A DNA stretch of 60,865 nucleotides from Acidobacteriota bacterium. Its GTDB lineage: Bacteria; Acidobacteriota; Thermoanaerobaculia; UBA5066; Gp7-AA6. Every line of letters begins with the position of its first letter. Position 1 is the first letter of the stretch. Position numbers and translations under genes: made by a program. The stretch spans positions 1 to 60,865 of the forward strand of contig DAHUXD010000046.1 in NCBI GenBank assembly GCA_027307335.1, read 5' to 3'. The notes beneath the pieces were generated by a model, which was not told where the DNA came from, made no database searches, and saw only the letters and a program-made list of their open reading frames with translations. Of the stretch, positions 24,086 to 35,224 are shown piece by piece.

Positions 24086-24672
24086 GCCCGCTCCCGCTGC
24101 GCCGCCCAGTCCTCGAGCGTGTTCAGGTTGACGAAGGCGGCGCCCGACGGGTCGATCGCCGCCCACTCGGCCTCCTCGAAGATCTCGGCGCCGACCGCCT
24201 CGGCGAGCCCGCGGAGCGACAGGTCGCCCCGCGCGATCCGCCGCGCGGCCTCCGGCGCGGCCGCCTTCCGCCCCACGCCGGCGCGCGGCTGGAGGCGCCC
24301 CTCCGCGCGCGGGAGCACGGCCGCCGCGTTCGAGGCGAGCGAGCGCTCCGCGATCGCCGTCAGGAGCGCCGGCATGACCGCCGGCAGGTCGACCGCGAGC
24401 ACGAACACGCGGTCGCGCGCCTCCGCGAGCGCACGGACGAGGCCGTGGATCGCGGCGTGCTCGGGCGCTCGATCGAGCACGACCCGCGCGGGGCCGACGG
24501 GAGAGGCGGGCCGCTCCTTCGCGACGACGAGGACCTCTTCGAAGAGCACCGCGAGGCGGGTCGTCTGGAACTCGAGGAGCGTCGCCGCTCCGTACGGGAG
24601 CGCGGCCTTGGGGCGCCCCATTCTCCGCGAAGCGCCGCCCGCGAGCACGGCGGCCGACATCGGCAGCGTCAT
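24082..24672 (-). CDS. mobA: Molybdenum cofactor nucleotidyltransferase (MobA-like)
   Basis: 196 residues. It attaches GMP (or possibly CMP) to the molybdenum cofactor. LAGGASRRMGRPKAALPYG near residue 10 is the nucleotide-binding motif, AVDLPAVMP near 92 the metal-binding Asp, and FVNLNTLEDW near the end. LAGG, DLP and the NLNT motif favour guanylyltransferase MobA over cytidylyltransferase MocA, but the molybdenum hydroxylase in this window would often use the cytosine form. The preceding TAGCAT hexamer is 9 bases from the ATG. Confidence 0.88.
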   Translation of the reverse strand: MTLPMSAAVLAGGASRRMGRPKAALPYGAATLLEFQTTRLAVLFEEVLVVAKERPASPVGPARVVLDRAPEHAAIHGLVRALAEARDRVFVLAVDLPAVMPALLTAIAERSLASNAAAVLPRAEGRLQPRAGVGRKAAAPEAARRIARGDLSLRGLAEAVGAEIFEEAEWAAIDPSGAAFVNLNTLEDWAAQRERA

Positions 24673-24681
24673 TCGAACCGG

Positions 24682-24687
24682 ATGCTA
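24682..24687 (-). promoter_or_regulatory. -10-like hexamer before mobA
   Basis: Minus-strand TAGCAT, 9 bases before the mobA ATG and with no ribosome site between. It would yield a leaderless mobA-moaC transcript. Confidence 0.4.
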
Positions 24688-24730
24688 CATCCCCCGAGCG
24701 GCTCGCGCCTGGGGGCGAAGGCGGATCCGG

Positions 24731-25579
24731 CTACTTCTCCGACCCGCCGCCGCCGAGGATGATCGGGAGACCGCTCTTCGGGTTGCCGACGACGACGACC
24801 TTCGCGTTCGGGCTCATCGCGAGCTTCTCCGTCGCCTCGATGCCCTTCCACTCGAGCAGCTGCGGCGAGATCCCCTGGGCCACGATCTTCTGGAAATCGG
24901 CGATGCCCTGGGCCTCGATGCGTTTGCGCTCGGCCTCCTGCTGCTCCTTGGCGAGGACGAACTTCATCTGCTCGGACTCCTGCTCTCGCTTCAGCTTCTC
25001 CTGGATCGCGTTGGCCACGATCGCCGGCAGTCCGATCTTCCGGAGCAGGACGGAATCGATGATGACGCCGCGGCCGTCGGTCATCTTCTTGACGAGGTCC
25101 TGGGTCTCCCGCGCCACCTTCTCGCGCTCGGAGGAGTACAGCGCCTTCGCGTCGTAGGACGCCGTGATCTCCCGGATGGCCGAGCGCACCTGGGGAATGA
25201 CGATGACCTCCGCGAAGTTGGCGCCCACCGTCTTGTAGACGTCGGCGGCCTTCGCCGGATCGAGGCGGTAGAGGACCGAGCCCTCGAGGTCCATCATGAG
25301 GCCCTCCTTGGACGGGACCTCCGCCGTCTCCTTGAGCTCCTCCGTCCGGATCGACATCTTGTGGACGCGCGTGAACGGCACGATCAGGTGTACGCCGGGC
25401 GGCAGCGAGTTCGGAGAGACGCTGCCGAAGAAGTCCTTCACGCCGACGTGCCCGGCCGGGACGACCGTGATCGGCCCGCCGATCGCGACCAGCACGATGA
25501 CGATGAGGAGGATGATCGCGTTGCGCGCGACGCGCGGGTTGGAGCCCGCGTTGGGGACGATCTCGAAGGTCTTGGCCAT
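24731..25579 (-). CDS. SPFH/prohibitin family membrane protein
   Basis: 282 residues. One N-terminal membrane helix (about 20-40, AIILLIVIVLVAIGG) precedes a Band-7 domain (about 45-225; VVPAGHVGVKDFFG, SIRTEELKETAEVPSKEG). A coiled coil rich in Glu, Lys and Gln follows (about 185-235; EKLKREQESEQMKF), then a Gly-rich tail. Prohibitin-type proteins form large ring assemblies around membrane protein complexes. A GGAGG ribosome site precedes the ATG. No NfeD partner or FtsH gene is adjacent. Confidence 0.92.
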   Translation of the reverse strand: MAKTFEIVPNAGSNPRVARNAIILLIVIVLVAIGGPITVVPAGHVGVKDFFGSVSPNSLPPGVHLIVPFTRVHKMSIRTEELKETAEVPSKEGLMMDLEGSVLYRLDPAKAADVYKTVGANFAEVIVIPQVRSAIREITASYDAKALYSSEREKVARETQDLVKKMTDGRGVIIDSVLLRKIGLPAIVANAIQEKLKREQESEQMKFVLAKEQQEAERKRIEAQGIADFQKIVAQGISPQLLEWKGIEATEKLAMSPNAKVVVVGNPKSGLPIILGGGGSEK

Positions 25580-25590
25580 GTGTCCTCCGT

Positions 25591-25684
25591 GGGGTCAGGT
25601 CTCTGAATGTGTGAGTTTGGTCCTCGGAGGTCCCGCGTCCGCAGGCCAATGCCCGCAAGGTCACATTTTCAGAGACCTGACCCC
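25591..25684. mobile_element. 94-bp element with near-perfect terminal inverted repeats (MITE/REP-like)
   Basis: The left end ggggtcaggtctctga.. and right end ..tcagagacctgacccc are inverted copies over about 22 bases (one end has two extra A). They enclose about 50 bases with no open frame. The element begins 2 bases from the ribBA stop and ends 11 bases from the SPFH start. No transposase is nearby; I recall similar GGGGTCAGGTCT ends beside REP-associated (Y1) transposases, which a search would test. Confidence 0.55.
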
Positions 25685-25686
25685 GT

Positions 25687-26907
25687 CTAAACGAGCTTGA
25701 GCAGGTGCCCCATCTTGTTCTTCTTCGCCTCGAGGTACTTCCGGGAGCGGTCGGTGGGATTCACCTCGAGCGGGACGCGCTCGACGATCTCGAGGCCGTA
25801 GCCGTCGATCGCCACGTACTTCGACGGGTTGTTCGTCATCAGCCGCATCTTGCGGACGCCGAGGTCGCGCAGGATCTGGCAGCCCACGCCGTAGTTGCGG
25901 ATGTCCGGCGGGAACCCGAGCTTCTCGTTGGCCGACACCGTGTCGTGGCCCTGGTCCTGGAGCTCGTACGCCTTCAGCTTGTTCAGGAGACCGATGCCGC
26001 GGCCCTCCTGCAGGAGGTAGAGGAAGACGCCGCGGCCGGCCTCGACGATCTTCTCCATCGCGAGCTCGAGCTGCTCGCCGCAGTCGCAGCGCGCCGAGCC
26101 GAACACGTCGCCGGTCAGGCACTGCGAGTGGACGCGGACGAGCGTCGGCTCGTCCTCGCGGATCTCGCCGTGGACCAGCGCGAGGTGCTCCTCGTGCGTG
26201 ACGTCGCTGCGGTAGGCGTAGAGGCGGAACTCGCCGAGGCGCGTCGGCAGGTGCGGCGCCGCGATGCGCTCGACCAGCCGCTCCGTCTTCATGCGGTAGC
26301 GGATCAGGTCGGCGACCGTGACCATGCGGAGGCCGTGGCCCGCGCAGAACTTCGCGAGGTCGGGGACCCGCGCCATCGTGCCGTCCTCGTTCATGATCTC
26401 GCAGAGAACGGCGGAGGGATTCAGGCCGGCGATCCGCGCGAGGTCGACGGACGCCTCGGTCTGACCCGCGCGCTTCAGGACGCCGCCGCGCTGGGCGCGC
26501 AGCGGGAACATGTGGCCGGGACGGTTCAAGTCCGACGGTCGGGTCGCGGGATCGATCGCGGTCTTCACGGTCGTCGCGCGGTCGGCCGCCGAGATGCCGG
26601 TGGTCGTGCGGCCCCGCGCCTCGATCGACACGGTGAAGGCGGTGCCGAAATTCGACGTGTTCTCCGAGACCATCGGCGGCAGCTCGAGCGCGTCGCAGCG
26701 CGACTCGGTCAGCGCCAGGCAGATCAGGCCCCGCCCCTCGCGCGCCATGAAGTTGATCGCCTCGGGCGTCACCTTCTCGGCCGCGACGACGAGGTCGCCC
26801 TCGTTCTCCCGGTCCTCGTCGTCGACGACGACGACGAACTTGCCGGCCTTGAGGTCCTCGATCGCCTGCCCGATCGTGGCGAAGGGAGAATTCGATGTCT
26901 TCGGCAT
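25687..26907 (-). CDS. ribBA: Bifunctional DHBP synthase / GTP cyclohydrolase II
   Basis: 406 residues that carry both riboflavin entry reactions. Residues 1-205 are RibB ([12 protein letters not shown] near 28, [17 protein letters not shown] near 128) making 3,4-dihydroxy-2-butanone 4-phosphate from ribulose 5-phosphate. Residues about 206-406 are RibA, with zinc ligands in [14 protein letters not shown] near 258 and [11 protein letters not shown] near 295. No other rib genes and no FMN riboswitch are visible in the short upstream gap. Confidence 0.96.
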   Translation of the reverse strand: MPKTSNSPFATIGQAIEDLKAGKFVVVVDDEDRENEGDLVVAAEKVTPEAINFMAREGRGLICLALTESRCDALELPPMVSENTSNFGTAFTVSIEARGRTTTGISAADRATTVKTAIDPATRPSDLNRPGHMFPLRAQRGGVLKRAGQTEASVDLARIAGLNPSAVLCEIMNEDGTMARVPDLAKFCAGHGLRMVTVADLIRYRMKTERLVERIAAPHLPTRLGEFRLYAYRSDVTHEEHLALVHGEIREDEPTLVRVHSQCLTGDVFGSARCDCGEQLELAMEKIVEAGRGVFLYLLQEGRGIGLLNKLKAYELQDQGHDTVSANEKLGFPPDIRNYGVGCQILRDLGVRKMRLMTNNPSKYVAIDGYGLEIVERVPLEVNPTDRSRKYLEAKKNKMGHLLKLV

Positions 26908-26956
26908 CCGCTCATCTTCTCACGAGGGGCGCAAATGGCTGATGAGGCGAGAGAAC

Positions 26957-26997
26957 GCCCCTCACCCTTGCCCCTCTCCCGCAGGGAGAGGGGTGAC
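26957..26997. repeat. Dispersed palindromic repeat, copy 2
   Basis: The core cccctctcccgcagggagagggg at 26971-26993 is a perfect 10-base-pair stem with a 3-base loop, with a gcccctcaccc flank on its left. It lies just past the mutase stop codon and upstream of ribBA. Copy 1 is the same sequence in reverse orientation. Confidence 0.7.
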
Positions 26998-27003
26998 GTC
27001 CTC

Positions 27004-28686
<1,683 letters not shown>

Positions 28687-28695
28687 AGGACTCGA

Positions 28696-28701
28696 ATGAT
28701 A
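28696..28701 (-). promoter_or_regulatory. -10-like hexamer before the mutase gene
   Basis: Minus-strand TATCAT, 9 bases before the mutase ATG, without a ribosome-binding site. It is part of the divergent promoter region shared with the E1 alpha gene. Confidence 0.45.
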
Positions 28702-28733
28702 CCCGGGCAGAGCGGGGCGCCGCCTTTGCCTCA

Positions 28734-28739
28734 TATAAA
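28734..28739 (+). promoter_or_regulatory. -10-like hexamer before the E1 alpha gene
   Basis: TATAAA, 21 bases before the ATG at 28761. A GGAG lies between them, so this transcript would have a short leader with a ribosome site, unlike the divergent mutase gene. Confidence 0.4.
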
Positions 28740-28760
28740 CTGAAAGCCGGAGCCGCTCCG

Positions 28761-29765
28761 ATGGACCTGACCCGCGACCAGAAGCTCGAGCTGTACCGCT
28801 ACATGCGGCTGAACCGCGTGGTGGAGGAGCGTCTCGTCAACCTCTACCGCCAGGGCAAGGTCGTGGGCGGCCTCTACCGCTCCCTGGGGCAGGAGGCGAC
28901 GTCCGTCGGGACCGCGTACGCCCTGGCGAAGGGCGACATCGTGGGCCCCCTGATCCGCAACCTCGGCGTCGTCCTGGTCATGGGCTACACGCCGCGCGAC
29001 GTCATGACGCAGTACATGGCCCGCGCGACCTCGCCGTCGGGCGGCAAGGACTGCAACCTCCACTTCGGCAAGCCGGAGCGCGGCGTCATCTCCCCGATCT
29101 CGATGCTCGGGGCGCTCATCCCGGTGATGGCGGGGATCGCGCTCGCCGGGAGGATGCAGAAGAAGAACCTCGTGGCGATGACGTGGATCGGCGACGGCGG
29201 GACCTCGACGGGCGCCTTTCACGAGGGCCTCAACTTCGCGGCGGTCCAGAAGCTCCCGCTCGTGGTCGTCGCCGAGAACAACGGCTGGGCCTACTCGACG
29301 CCGTTCCGGAAACAGACCGCCGCGCCGAATCTCGTCTCCAAGGCCGCCGCCTACGGCATCCCCGGCGAGCAGGTGGACGGCAACGACGTGCTGGCCGTCT
29401 ACGGCGTCGCCCGCCGCGCCGTGGACCGGGCGCGCTCGGGCGAAGGGCCGACGCTGATCGAGTCGCTGACTTATCGGATGAAGGGACACGCCGAACACGA
29501 TGCTCAGGCGTACGTGCCGAAGGCGGAGCTCGAGGAGTGGCGGCAAAGAGACCCGCTGGAACGGTACACCCGCGTCCTTCTCGAGTCGGCCACGGCGACG
29601 GCCGACGAGCTCGCGGCCGTGGACCGGTCCATATCGGAGGAGGTCGACCGCGAAGTCGAGTCGGCCGAGAAGGCGCCGCTGCCGTCTCCCGAGGCCGCGA
29701 ACCAGGACGTGTATGCGCCGCGTGTCGCCGAGGGCGAGCCTGTGGTCGTCCGGAGGCGCTCGTGA
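28761..29765 (+). CDS. 2-oxoacid (pyruvate-type) dehydrogenase E1 component, alpha subunit
   Basis: 334 residues. It binds thiamine diphosphate and decarboxylates a 2-oxoacid with the beta subunit. The TPP motif [29 protein letters not shown] spans about 141-180. [12 protein letters not shown] near 40 and [15 protein letters not shown] near 240 (phosphorylation-loop region) fit PDH/BCKDH alpha chains. Pyruvate versus branched-chain oxoacids cannot be settled. Its stop overlaps the beta-subunit GTG. A matching E2 begins at 60534. Confidence 0.92.
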   Translation: MDLTRDQKLELYRYMRLNRVVEERLVNLYRQGKVVGGLYRSLGQEATSVGTAYALAKGDIVGPLIRNLGVVLVMGYTPRDVMTQYMARATSPSGGKDCNLHFGKPERGVISPISMLGALIPVMAGIALAGRMQKKNLVAMTWIGDGGTSTGAFHEGLNFAAVQKLPLVVVAENNGWAYSTPFRKQTAAPNLVSKAAAYGIPGEQVDGNDVLAVYGVARRAVDRARSGEGPTLIESLTYRMKGHAEHDAQAYVPKAELEEWRQRDPLERYTRVLLESATATADELAAVDRSISEEVDREVESAEKAPLPSPEAANQDVYAPRVAEGEPVVVRRRS

Positions 29766-30787
29766 GCGGCGCCGCGCCCCACCTCGGCGCCGAGGGCGCC
29801 ACGCCGGCGGCGAAGGGGCAGACCACCTACGTCGACGCGATTCGCGAGGGTCTCCGCGAGGAGATGGCGCGAGACGAGCGCGTCTTCCTGCTCGGCGAGG
29901 ACATCGGCGTCTACGGAGGCGCCTTCAAGGTCACCGACGGCCTGATCGCCGAGTTCGGCGAGGAGCGTGTGATCGACACGCCCATCTCGGAGACCGCGAT
30001 CGTCGGCGCCGCGGTCGGCGCGGCCATGATGGGCATGCGCCCCGTGGCCGAGATGCAGTTCATCGACTTCATCTCCTGCGCCTTCGACATGATCACCAAC
30101 TTCGCCGCGAAGTCCCGCTACCGCCACGGGGTCGGCGTGCCGCTCGTGATCCGCGGCCCGTCCGGCGGCGGCGTCCACGGCGGCCCTTTCCACTCCCAGA
30201 ACCCGGAGGGCTACTTCGCGCACACGCCGGGCCTGAAGGTCGTGCAGCCGGCGACCGCCTACGACGCGAAGGGCCTCATCAAGGCCGCGATCCGCGACGA
30301 CGACCCCGTTCTCTTCTTCGAGCACAAGTTCCTGTATCGCCGCATCAAGGAGGAGCTGCCGGCCGAGGACTACGTCGTCCCGATCGGCAAGGCGGCCGTC
30401 CGCCGCGCCGGGCGCGACCTGACGGTCGTGACCTACGGCGCGATGGTCTGGACCGCGCTCGAGGCGGCGAAGACGCTCGAGGCCGAGGGGATCGACGTCG
30501 AGGTCGTGGACCTGCGCACGCTCTTCCCGATGGACGAGAACACGGTGCTCGAGTCGGTCGCGAAGACGAACAAGGCGATCCTGCTCCACGAGGCGACGCG
30601 CACCGGCGGCATCGGCGCGGAGATCGCGGCGGTGCTGTCGGAGCGCTGCTTCGAGTACCTCGACGGCCCGCTCGTCCGCGTCACGGCGCCCGACACGCCG
30701 GTCCCCTACTCGCCCCCGCTCGAGGAGGCGTTCCTGCCCAACGCGGAGAAGGTCTGCCGGGCGGCGCGCGCCCTCGCGGCGTACTGA
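29762..30787 (+). CDS. 2-oxoacid (pyruvate-type) dehydrogenase E1 component, beta subunit
   Basis: 341 residues with a GTG start overlapping the alpha stop (GTGA). TPP-side residues are in FLLGEDIGVYGGAFKVT near 45, DTPISETAIVGAAVGAAM near 72 and VRGPSGGGVHGGPFHSQ-like sequence near 135. The C-terminal domain (VVTYGAMVWTALEAA, VEVVDLRTLFPMDE, LLHEATRTGGIG) is the transketolase C-like fold. The first 18 residues are a non-conserved leader. Forms an alpha2-beta2 tetramer with the preceding subunit. Confidence 0.94.
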   Translation: MSGAAPHLGAEGATPAAKGQTTYVDAIREGLREEMARDERVFLLGEDIGVYGGAFKVTDGLIAEFGEERVIDTPISETAIVGAAVGAAMMGMRPVAEMQFIDFISCAFDMITNFAAKSRYRHGVGVPLVIRGPSGGGVHGGPFHSQNPEGYFAHTPGLKVVQPATAYDAKGLIKAAIRDDDPVLFFEHKFLYRRIKEELPAEDYVVPIGKAAVRRAGRDLTVVTYGAMVWTALEAAKTLEAEGIDVEVVDLRTLFPMDENTVLESVAKTNKAILLHEATRTGGIGAEIAAVLSERCFEYLDGPLVRVTAPDTPVPYSPPLEEAFLPNAEKVCRAARALAAY

Positions 30788-30847
30788 GACCGACGCCGGC
30801 GAACGCCTTCCCCCCAACCCCGCGGCGTACCGACTCTCCTCGAAACC

Positions 30848-30873
30848 GTAGGGGCGGGGCTTGTCCCCGCCCG
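30848..30873. repeat. GC-rich hairpin repeat after the E1 beta gene
   Basis: gggcgggg and ccccgccc arms around a cttgt loop, in the context gtaggggcggggcttgtcc. It may end the E1 transcript, but no T-tract follows. I recall similar gtaggggcg..cttg..cgccc strings as widespread dispersed repeats, so it may be a repeat element. The rest of the 144-base gap shows no gene. Confidence 0.45.
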
Positions 30874-30917
30874 CGCCAACGGGCGGCCGCAGGGTCACAC
30901 GCCGCGAGGAGGCGTGC

Positions 30918-30925
30918 GATATAAC
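30918..30925 (+). promoter_or_regulatory. -10-like element before the CoxG-like gene
   Basis: gatataac contains GATATA (8 bases before the ATG) and TATAAC (6 bases before). The close spacing again suggests a leaderless transcript for the molybdenum hydroxylase operon. Confidence 0.4.
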
Positions 30926-30931
30926 GACCGC

Positions 30932-31381
30932 ATGCGCTTCGAGGGCACGGTCTCCATCAAGGCCTCGCGCCAGAAGGTCTGGGACTTCCTGACCGACCCG
31001 AACAAGGTCGCGGGCTGCGCGCCGGGGCTCGAGAAGCTCGAGATCCTCGAGCCCGGAAAGCGCTTCCGGGCGACGACCTCGATCGGGTTCGGTACCGTGA
31101 AGGCGCGCTTCGTCAACGACGTCGAGTGGGTCGAGATGGACGCGCCGGACTTCGCGCGCATGAAGGCGCACGGCACCGCCCCCGGCTCCGGCGTCGACGC
31201 GGAGAGCTCGATGCGCCTGACCGATGGTCAGGACGGCGCGACCGACCTCGCGTGGACCGCGGATGTCACGATCGTCGGTACCATCGCGAGTCTCGCCGCG
31301 CGACTCATGGGCGGCGTGACGAAGAAACTCACGGCGGCGTTCTTCGACTCGGTGCGCGAGGAAATCGAAGCGGAAGCCTGA
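30932..31381 (+). CDS. coxG: CoxG-like SRPBCC protein
   Basis: 149 residues, START/SRPBCC hydrophobic-pocket fold of the carbon-monoxide-dehydrogenase G family. The N-terminus [18 protein letters not shown] and [17 protein letters not shown] are characteristic, as is the C-terminal amphipathic helix [20 protein letters not shown]. In CO oxidisers CoxG recruits the hydroxylase to the membrane. Located immediately upstream of the three hydroxylase subunits. I take the ATG at 30932; an ATG six codons upstream lies in the likely -10 region. Confidence 0.88.
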   Translation: MRFEGTVSIKASRQKVWDFLTDPNKVAGCAPGLEKLEILEPGKRFRATTSIGFGTVKARFVNDVEWVEMDAPDFARMKAHGTAPGSGVDAESSMRLTDGQDGATDLAWTADVTIVGTIASLAARLMGGVTKKLTAAFFDSVREEIEAEA

Positions 31382-31419
31382 GCGGTATAGACTCGGGCAC
31401 TTCGCACGGGAGGTTTCCG

Positions 31420-31884
<465 letters not shown>

Positions 31885-31894
31885 GGAGACGGCC

Positions 31895-34246
31895 ATGGCA
31901 TCGAAGGTGTTCGGCTCGGCCGTCCGGCGCAAGGAGGACCCGCGCCTCCTGACCGGACAGGCGAAGTTCACGGACGACTTCACGCTGCCCCACATGGCCC
32001 ACCTGGCCGTCGTGCGCTCCCCCTACGCGCACGCGCGCGTCAAGGCCATCCGCACGAAGAAGGCCGCCGCGATGGACGGCGTCCTCGGCGTCTTCACCGG
32101 CAAGGACATGAAGGACGCGGGCTTCGGCCCGATCCCGTGCGCCTGGGTCGTTCCGGGATCGAACGCGAAGACGCCGCCGTATCCGCCGATCGCGCTCGAC
32201 GTCGTGCGCTACGTCGGCAACGCCGTCGCGATCGTGGTCGCGACGGACCGATACGTGGCGCGCGACGCCGCCGAGGCCGTCGAGGTGGACTACGAGCCCC
32301 TGCCGGTCGTCGTCGACGCGAAGAAGGCGACCGAGAAGGGCCGGCCGCAGCTCCACGCCGACGTGCCGAACAACCTCGCCTTCACGTGGACCGTCGCGGG
32401 CGGCGACGTGGACGCGGCGTTCAAGGCGGCCGACGTGGTCGTCTCCGAGCGGATCGTCAACCAGCGGCTCATTCCGAACGCCATGGAGGCGCGCGCGGCG
32501 CTCGCCGACTACCGGTCCGCGACCGGCGAGGTCACGCTGTGGGTGACGTCGCAGAACCCGCACATCGTCCGCTTCCTGCTCTCGCTCGACACGGGAATTC
32601 CCGAGCAGAAGATCCGCGTCATCGCGCCCGAGGTCGGCGGCGGCTTCGGCAGCAAGATCCCGCACTACCCGGAAGACACGATGGTGATCTTCGCGTCGAA
32701 ACAGTGCGGTTGCCCCGTGAAGTGGACCGAGACCCGCTCCGAGAACTACCGCGGCACGATCCACGGGCGCGACCACATCCAGGACGTCGAGATGGCCGCG
32801 AAGAAGGACGGCACGATCACCGGCCTCCGCGCGACCGTCTGGGCCAACATGGGCGCGTATCTCTCGACGGCCTCGACCGGCATCCCGACGATCCTGCACG
32901 GCCTGATGCTCTCGGGCGCGTACGACATCAAGAACATCCGCGAGGTCGTCCACGGCGTCTTCACGAACACGACGCCGACCGACGCCTACCGCGGCGCCGG
33001 CCGTCCCGAGGCGACGTTCATGGTCGAGCGGCTCGTCGACCTCGTGGCCGCGAAGCTGAAGATGGACCCGGTCGAGATCCGCAAGAAGAACTTCATCCCG
33101 CCGTTCACGGACGGCCACGCCGTCGCGACCGGCCTGACGTACGACTCGGGCAACTACATCGCGGCGCTCGAGAAGGCGCTGCAGATCCTCGACTACAAGG
33201 CCCTCCGCGCGAAACAGGCGGACCTCCGGAAGAAGGGGGAGCACATCGGGGTCGGGTTCTGCACGTACGCCGAGATCTGCGGGCTCGGGCCGTCCAAGGT
33301 CGCCGGGGCGGTCGGGTTCGGCGGCGGCCTCTGGGAGAGCGCGATCGTGCGCTTCCACCCGTCCGGCAAGGTGAACGTCTTCGTCGGCATCTCGCCTCAC
33401 GGCCAGGGCGAGGAGACGACGTTCGCCCAGATCGTCTCGAGCGAGCTCGGCGTGCCCGTCGAGGACGTCGAGGTGTTCCACGGCGACACGGGCCAGACGC
33501 CGATGGGCTGGGGCAGCTACGGCAGCCGGTCGACGCCGGTCGGCAGCGGCGCGTTGATGGGCGCGATCGTGAAGATCCGCGACAAGGCGAAGATCGTCGC
33601 GGCGCACCTCCTCGAGGCGTCCGTCGACGACGTCGTGTACGGCGACGGCAAATTCTCGATCAAGGGCGCGCCGTCGAAGGCGAAGACGATCCAGGACATC
33701 GCGCTGATGGCGAACGTCGCGTGGAATTACCCGGCCGGCGTCGAGCCGGGCCTCGAGGCGTCGGCGTTCTTCGACCCGTCCAACTTCGTCTACCCCTTCG
33801 GCGCGCACGCCGCCGTCGTGCGGGTCGACGTCGAGACCGGCGAGATCAGGCTCGAGCGCTACGTCGCGGTCGACGACTGCGGCCGGGTCATCAACCCGAT
33901 GATCGTCGAGGGCCAGATCCACGGCGGCGTCGTCCAGGGCATCGGGCAGGCGCTGTGGGAGGGCGCGGCGTACGACGACGCCGGGCAGCTCCTGACCGGC
34001 ACGATGATGGACTACGCGTTGCCGAAGGCCGACGCGTTCCCGACGTTCGAGCTCGCGATGACCGAGACGCCGACGAAGGTGAATCCGCTGGGCGTCAAGG
34101 GCATCGGCGAAACGGGGACGATCGCGTCGACGGCCGCGGTCTACAACGCCGTGATGGACGCGCTGGCGCCGCTCGGCGTGTCGAAGGTGGACATGCCGCT
34201 GACGCCCGAGCGGGTGTGGCGCGCCGTGCGGGACGCGCGGAGGTAG
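31895..34246 (+). CDS. Molybdenum hydroxylase large subunit (form II CoxL-like)
   Basis: 783 residues, xanthine-dehydrogenase-family catalytic subunit that binds molybdopterin and hydroxylates a substrate with water. VGGGFGSK near 250 and GVKGIGETGTIAS near 735 (catalytic Glu) are intact. The active-site loop reads AYRGAGR near 366, not the AYRCSFR loop of true CO dehydrogenase (form I), so the Cys that holds copper is absent and CO is an unlikely substrate. An aldehyde, purine or N-heterocycle is more likely. The S-L-M order and very short gaps mark one operon. Confidence 0.94.
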   Translation: MASKVFGSAVRRKEDPRLLTGQAKFTDDFTLPHMAHLAVVRSPYAHARVKAIRTKKAAAMDGVLGVFTGKDMKDAGFGPIPCAWVVPGSNAKTPPYPPIALDVVRYVGNAVAIVVATDRYVARDAAEAVEVDYEPLPVVVDAKKATEKGRPQLHADVPNNLAFTWTVAGGDVDAAFKAADVVVSERIVNQRLIPNAMEARAALADYRSATGEVTLWVTSQNPHIVRFLLSLDTGIPEQKIRVIAPEVGGGFGSKIPHYPEDTMVIFASKQCGCPVKWTETRSENYRGTIHGRDHIQDVEMAAKKDGTITGLRATVWANMGAYLSTASTGIPTILHGLMLSGAYDIKNIREVVHGVFTNTTPTDAYRGAGRPEATFMVERLVDLVAAKLKMDPVEIRKKNFIPPFTDGHAVATGLTYDSGNYIAALEKALQILDYKALRAKQADLRKKGEHIGVGFCTYAEICGLGPSKVAGAVGFGGGLWESAIVRFHPSGKVNVFVGISPHGQGEETTFAQIVSSELGVPVEDVEVFHGDTGQTPMGWGSYGSRSTPVGSGALMGAIVKIRDKAKIVAAHLLEASVDDVVYGDGKFSIKGAPSKAKTIQDIALMANVAWNYPAGVEPGLEASAFFDPSNFVYPFGAHAAVVRVDVETGEIRLERYVAVDDCGRVINPMIVEGQIHGGVVQGIGQALWEGAAYDDAGQLLTGTMMDYALPKADAFPTFELAMTETPTKVNPLGVKGIGETGTIASTAAVYNAVMDALAPLGVSKVDMPLTPERVWRAVRDARR

Positions 34247-34250
34247 AGCG

Positions 34251-35120
34251 ATGTATTCCGAGAGCTTCGAATACTTCCGGCCGAAGACGCTCGCCGAGGC
34301 GTCGGCGCTGCTGAAGAAGCACAGGGGCGCGCGGGTGCTCGCCGGGGGCCACAGCCTGCTCCCCGCGATGAAGTTCCGCCTCGCGACCCCGAAGGCCCTC
34401 GTGGACATCGGCGCGATCAAGGGGCTGTCGGGCATCGCGGCGAAGGGCAAGGCGATCGGGATCGGCGCGACGACCGTGCACGCCGAGGTGGCGGCGTCGA
34501 AGCTGCTCCAGAGGTCGTGCCCGCTGCTGCCCGAGACGGCGGCGCAGATCGGCGACGTCCAGGTGCGCAACCGCGGCACGATCGGCGGCTCGATCGCGCA
34601 CGCGGACCCCGCGGCGGACTACCCCACCGCGCTCGTGGCGCTCGGGGCGACGGTCGTCGTACGCGGACCGCGCGGCGAGCGCAAGATCCCGGCGGAGGAC
34701 TTCTTCGTCGACCTGTTCACGACGGCGCTGAAGCCGGGCGAGATCGTGACGGCGGTGCTCGTGCCGGTCTCCGGAAAGGGGACCGGCGCGGCCTACCTGA
34801 AACACCCCCATCCCGCGTCGCGGTACGCGGTCGCGGCGGCGGCGGCGGTCGTCGACGTGGCGAACGGCGTCTGCTCGCGGGCGAGCCTGGTCATCGGAGG
34901 CGTCTCGGCGACGCCGGTCCGCGTCCTGAAGGCCCAGGACGCGCTCGTCGGCAAGAAGCCGGACGCGGCGTCGATCGGCGCGGCGGCGGCGCAGGTGGAG
35001 GCGCTGGTCCCAGACCCGATGGGCGACGTCTACGCCTCGGGCGAGTTTCGCGTCCACCTCGCGTCGGTGCTCGCGAAGCGCGCGCTCGCCGCGGCGTTCG
35101 AGAGGGCGAAGAAGGGGTAG
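34251..35120 (+). CDS. coxM: Molybdenum hydroxylase medium subunit, FAD-binding
   Basis: 289 residues. FAD-binding motifs AGGHSLLPAMKFR near 32 and TIGGSIAHADPAADYP near 112 are standard for the CoxM/XdhB group, with a C-terminal CO_deh_flav domain after about 170. It accepts electrons from the small subunit and passes them to a quinone or other acceptor. It starts 4 bases after the large-subunit stop and ends at a strong terminator. Confidence 0.95.
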   Translation: MYSESFEYFRPKTLAEASALLKKHRGARVLAGGHSLLPAMKFRLATPKALVDIGAIKGLSGIAAKGKAIGIGATTVHAEVAASKLLQRSCPLLPETAAQIGDVQVRNRGTIGGSIAHADPAADYPTALVALGATVVVRGPRGERKIPAEDFFVDLFTTALKPGEIVTAVLVPVSGKGTGAAYLKHPHPASRYAVAAAAAVVDVANGVCSRASLVIGGVSATPVRVLKAQDALVGKKPDAASIGAAAAQVEALVPDPMGDVYASGEFRVHLASVLAKRALAAAFERAKKG

Positions 35121-35141
35121 GGAACCGGGAACGAAAACGGA

Positions 35142-35176
35142 AGCCCCGTCGGCTCATTGTGCCGACGGGGCTTTTT
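35142..35176 (+). terminator. Rho-independent terminator of the molybdenum hydroxylase operon
   Basis: Perfect 12-base stem agccccgtcggc / gccgacggggct with a 7-base loop, followed by TTTTT. Lies 21 bases past the CoxM stop. Confidence 0.9.
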
Positions 35177-35224
35177 CATTTCCGGCCGATTCGTCATGGA
35201 AGCGGCACGCAATGCCACAACGCC

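Noticed and set aside
31895-34246. True CO dehydrogenase catalytic subunit
   Set aside because: The active-site loop is AYRGAGR rather than AYRCSFR, so the copper-binding Cys is missing.
35030-35218. Small minus-strand open frame across the terminator after the FAD subunit
   Set aside because: It covers a perfect terminator hairpin and the 3' end of the FAD-subunit gene and has no ribosome site.
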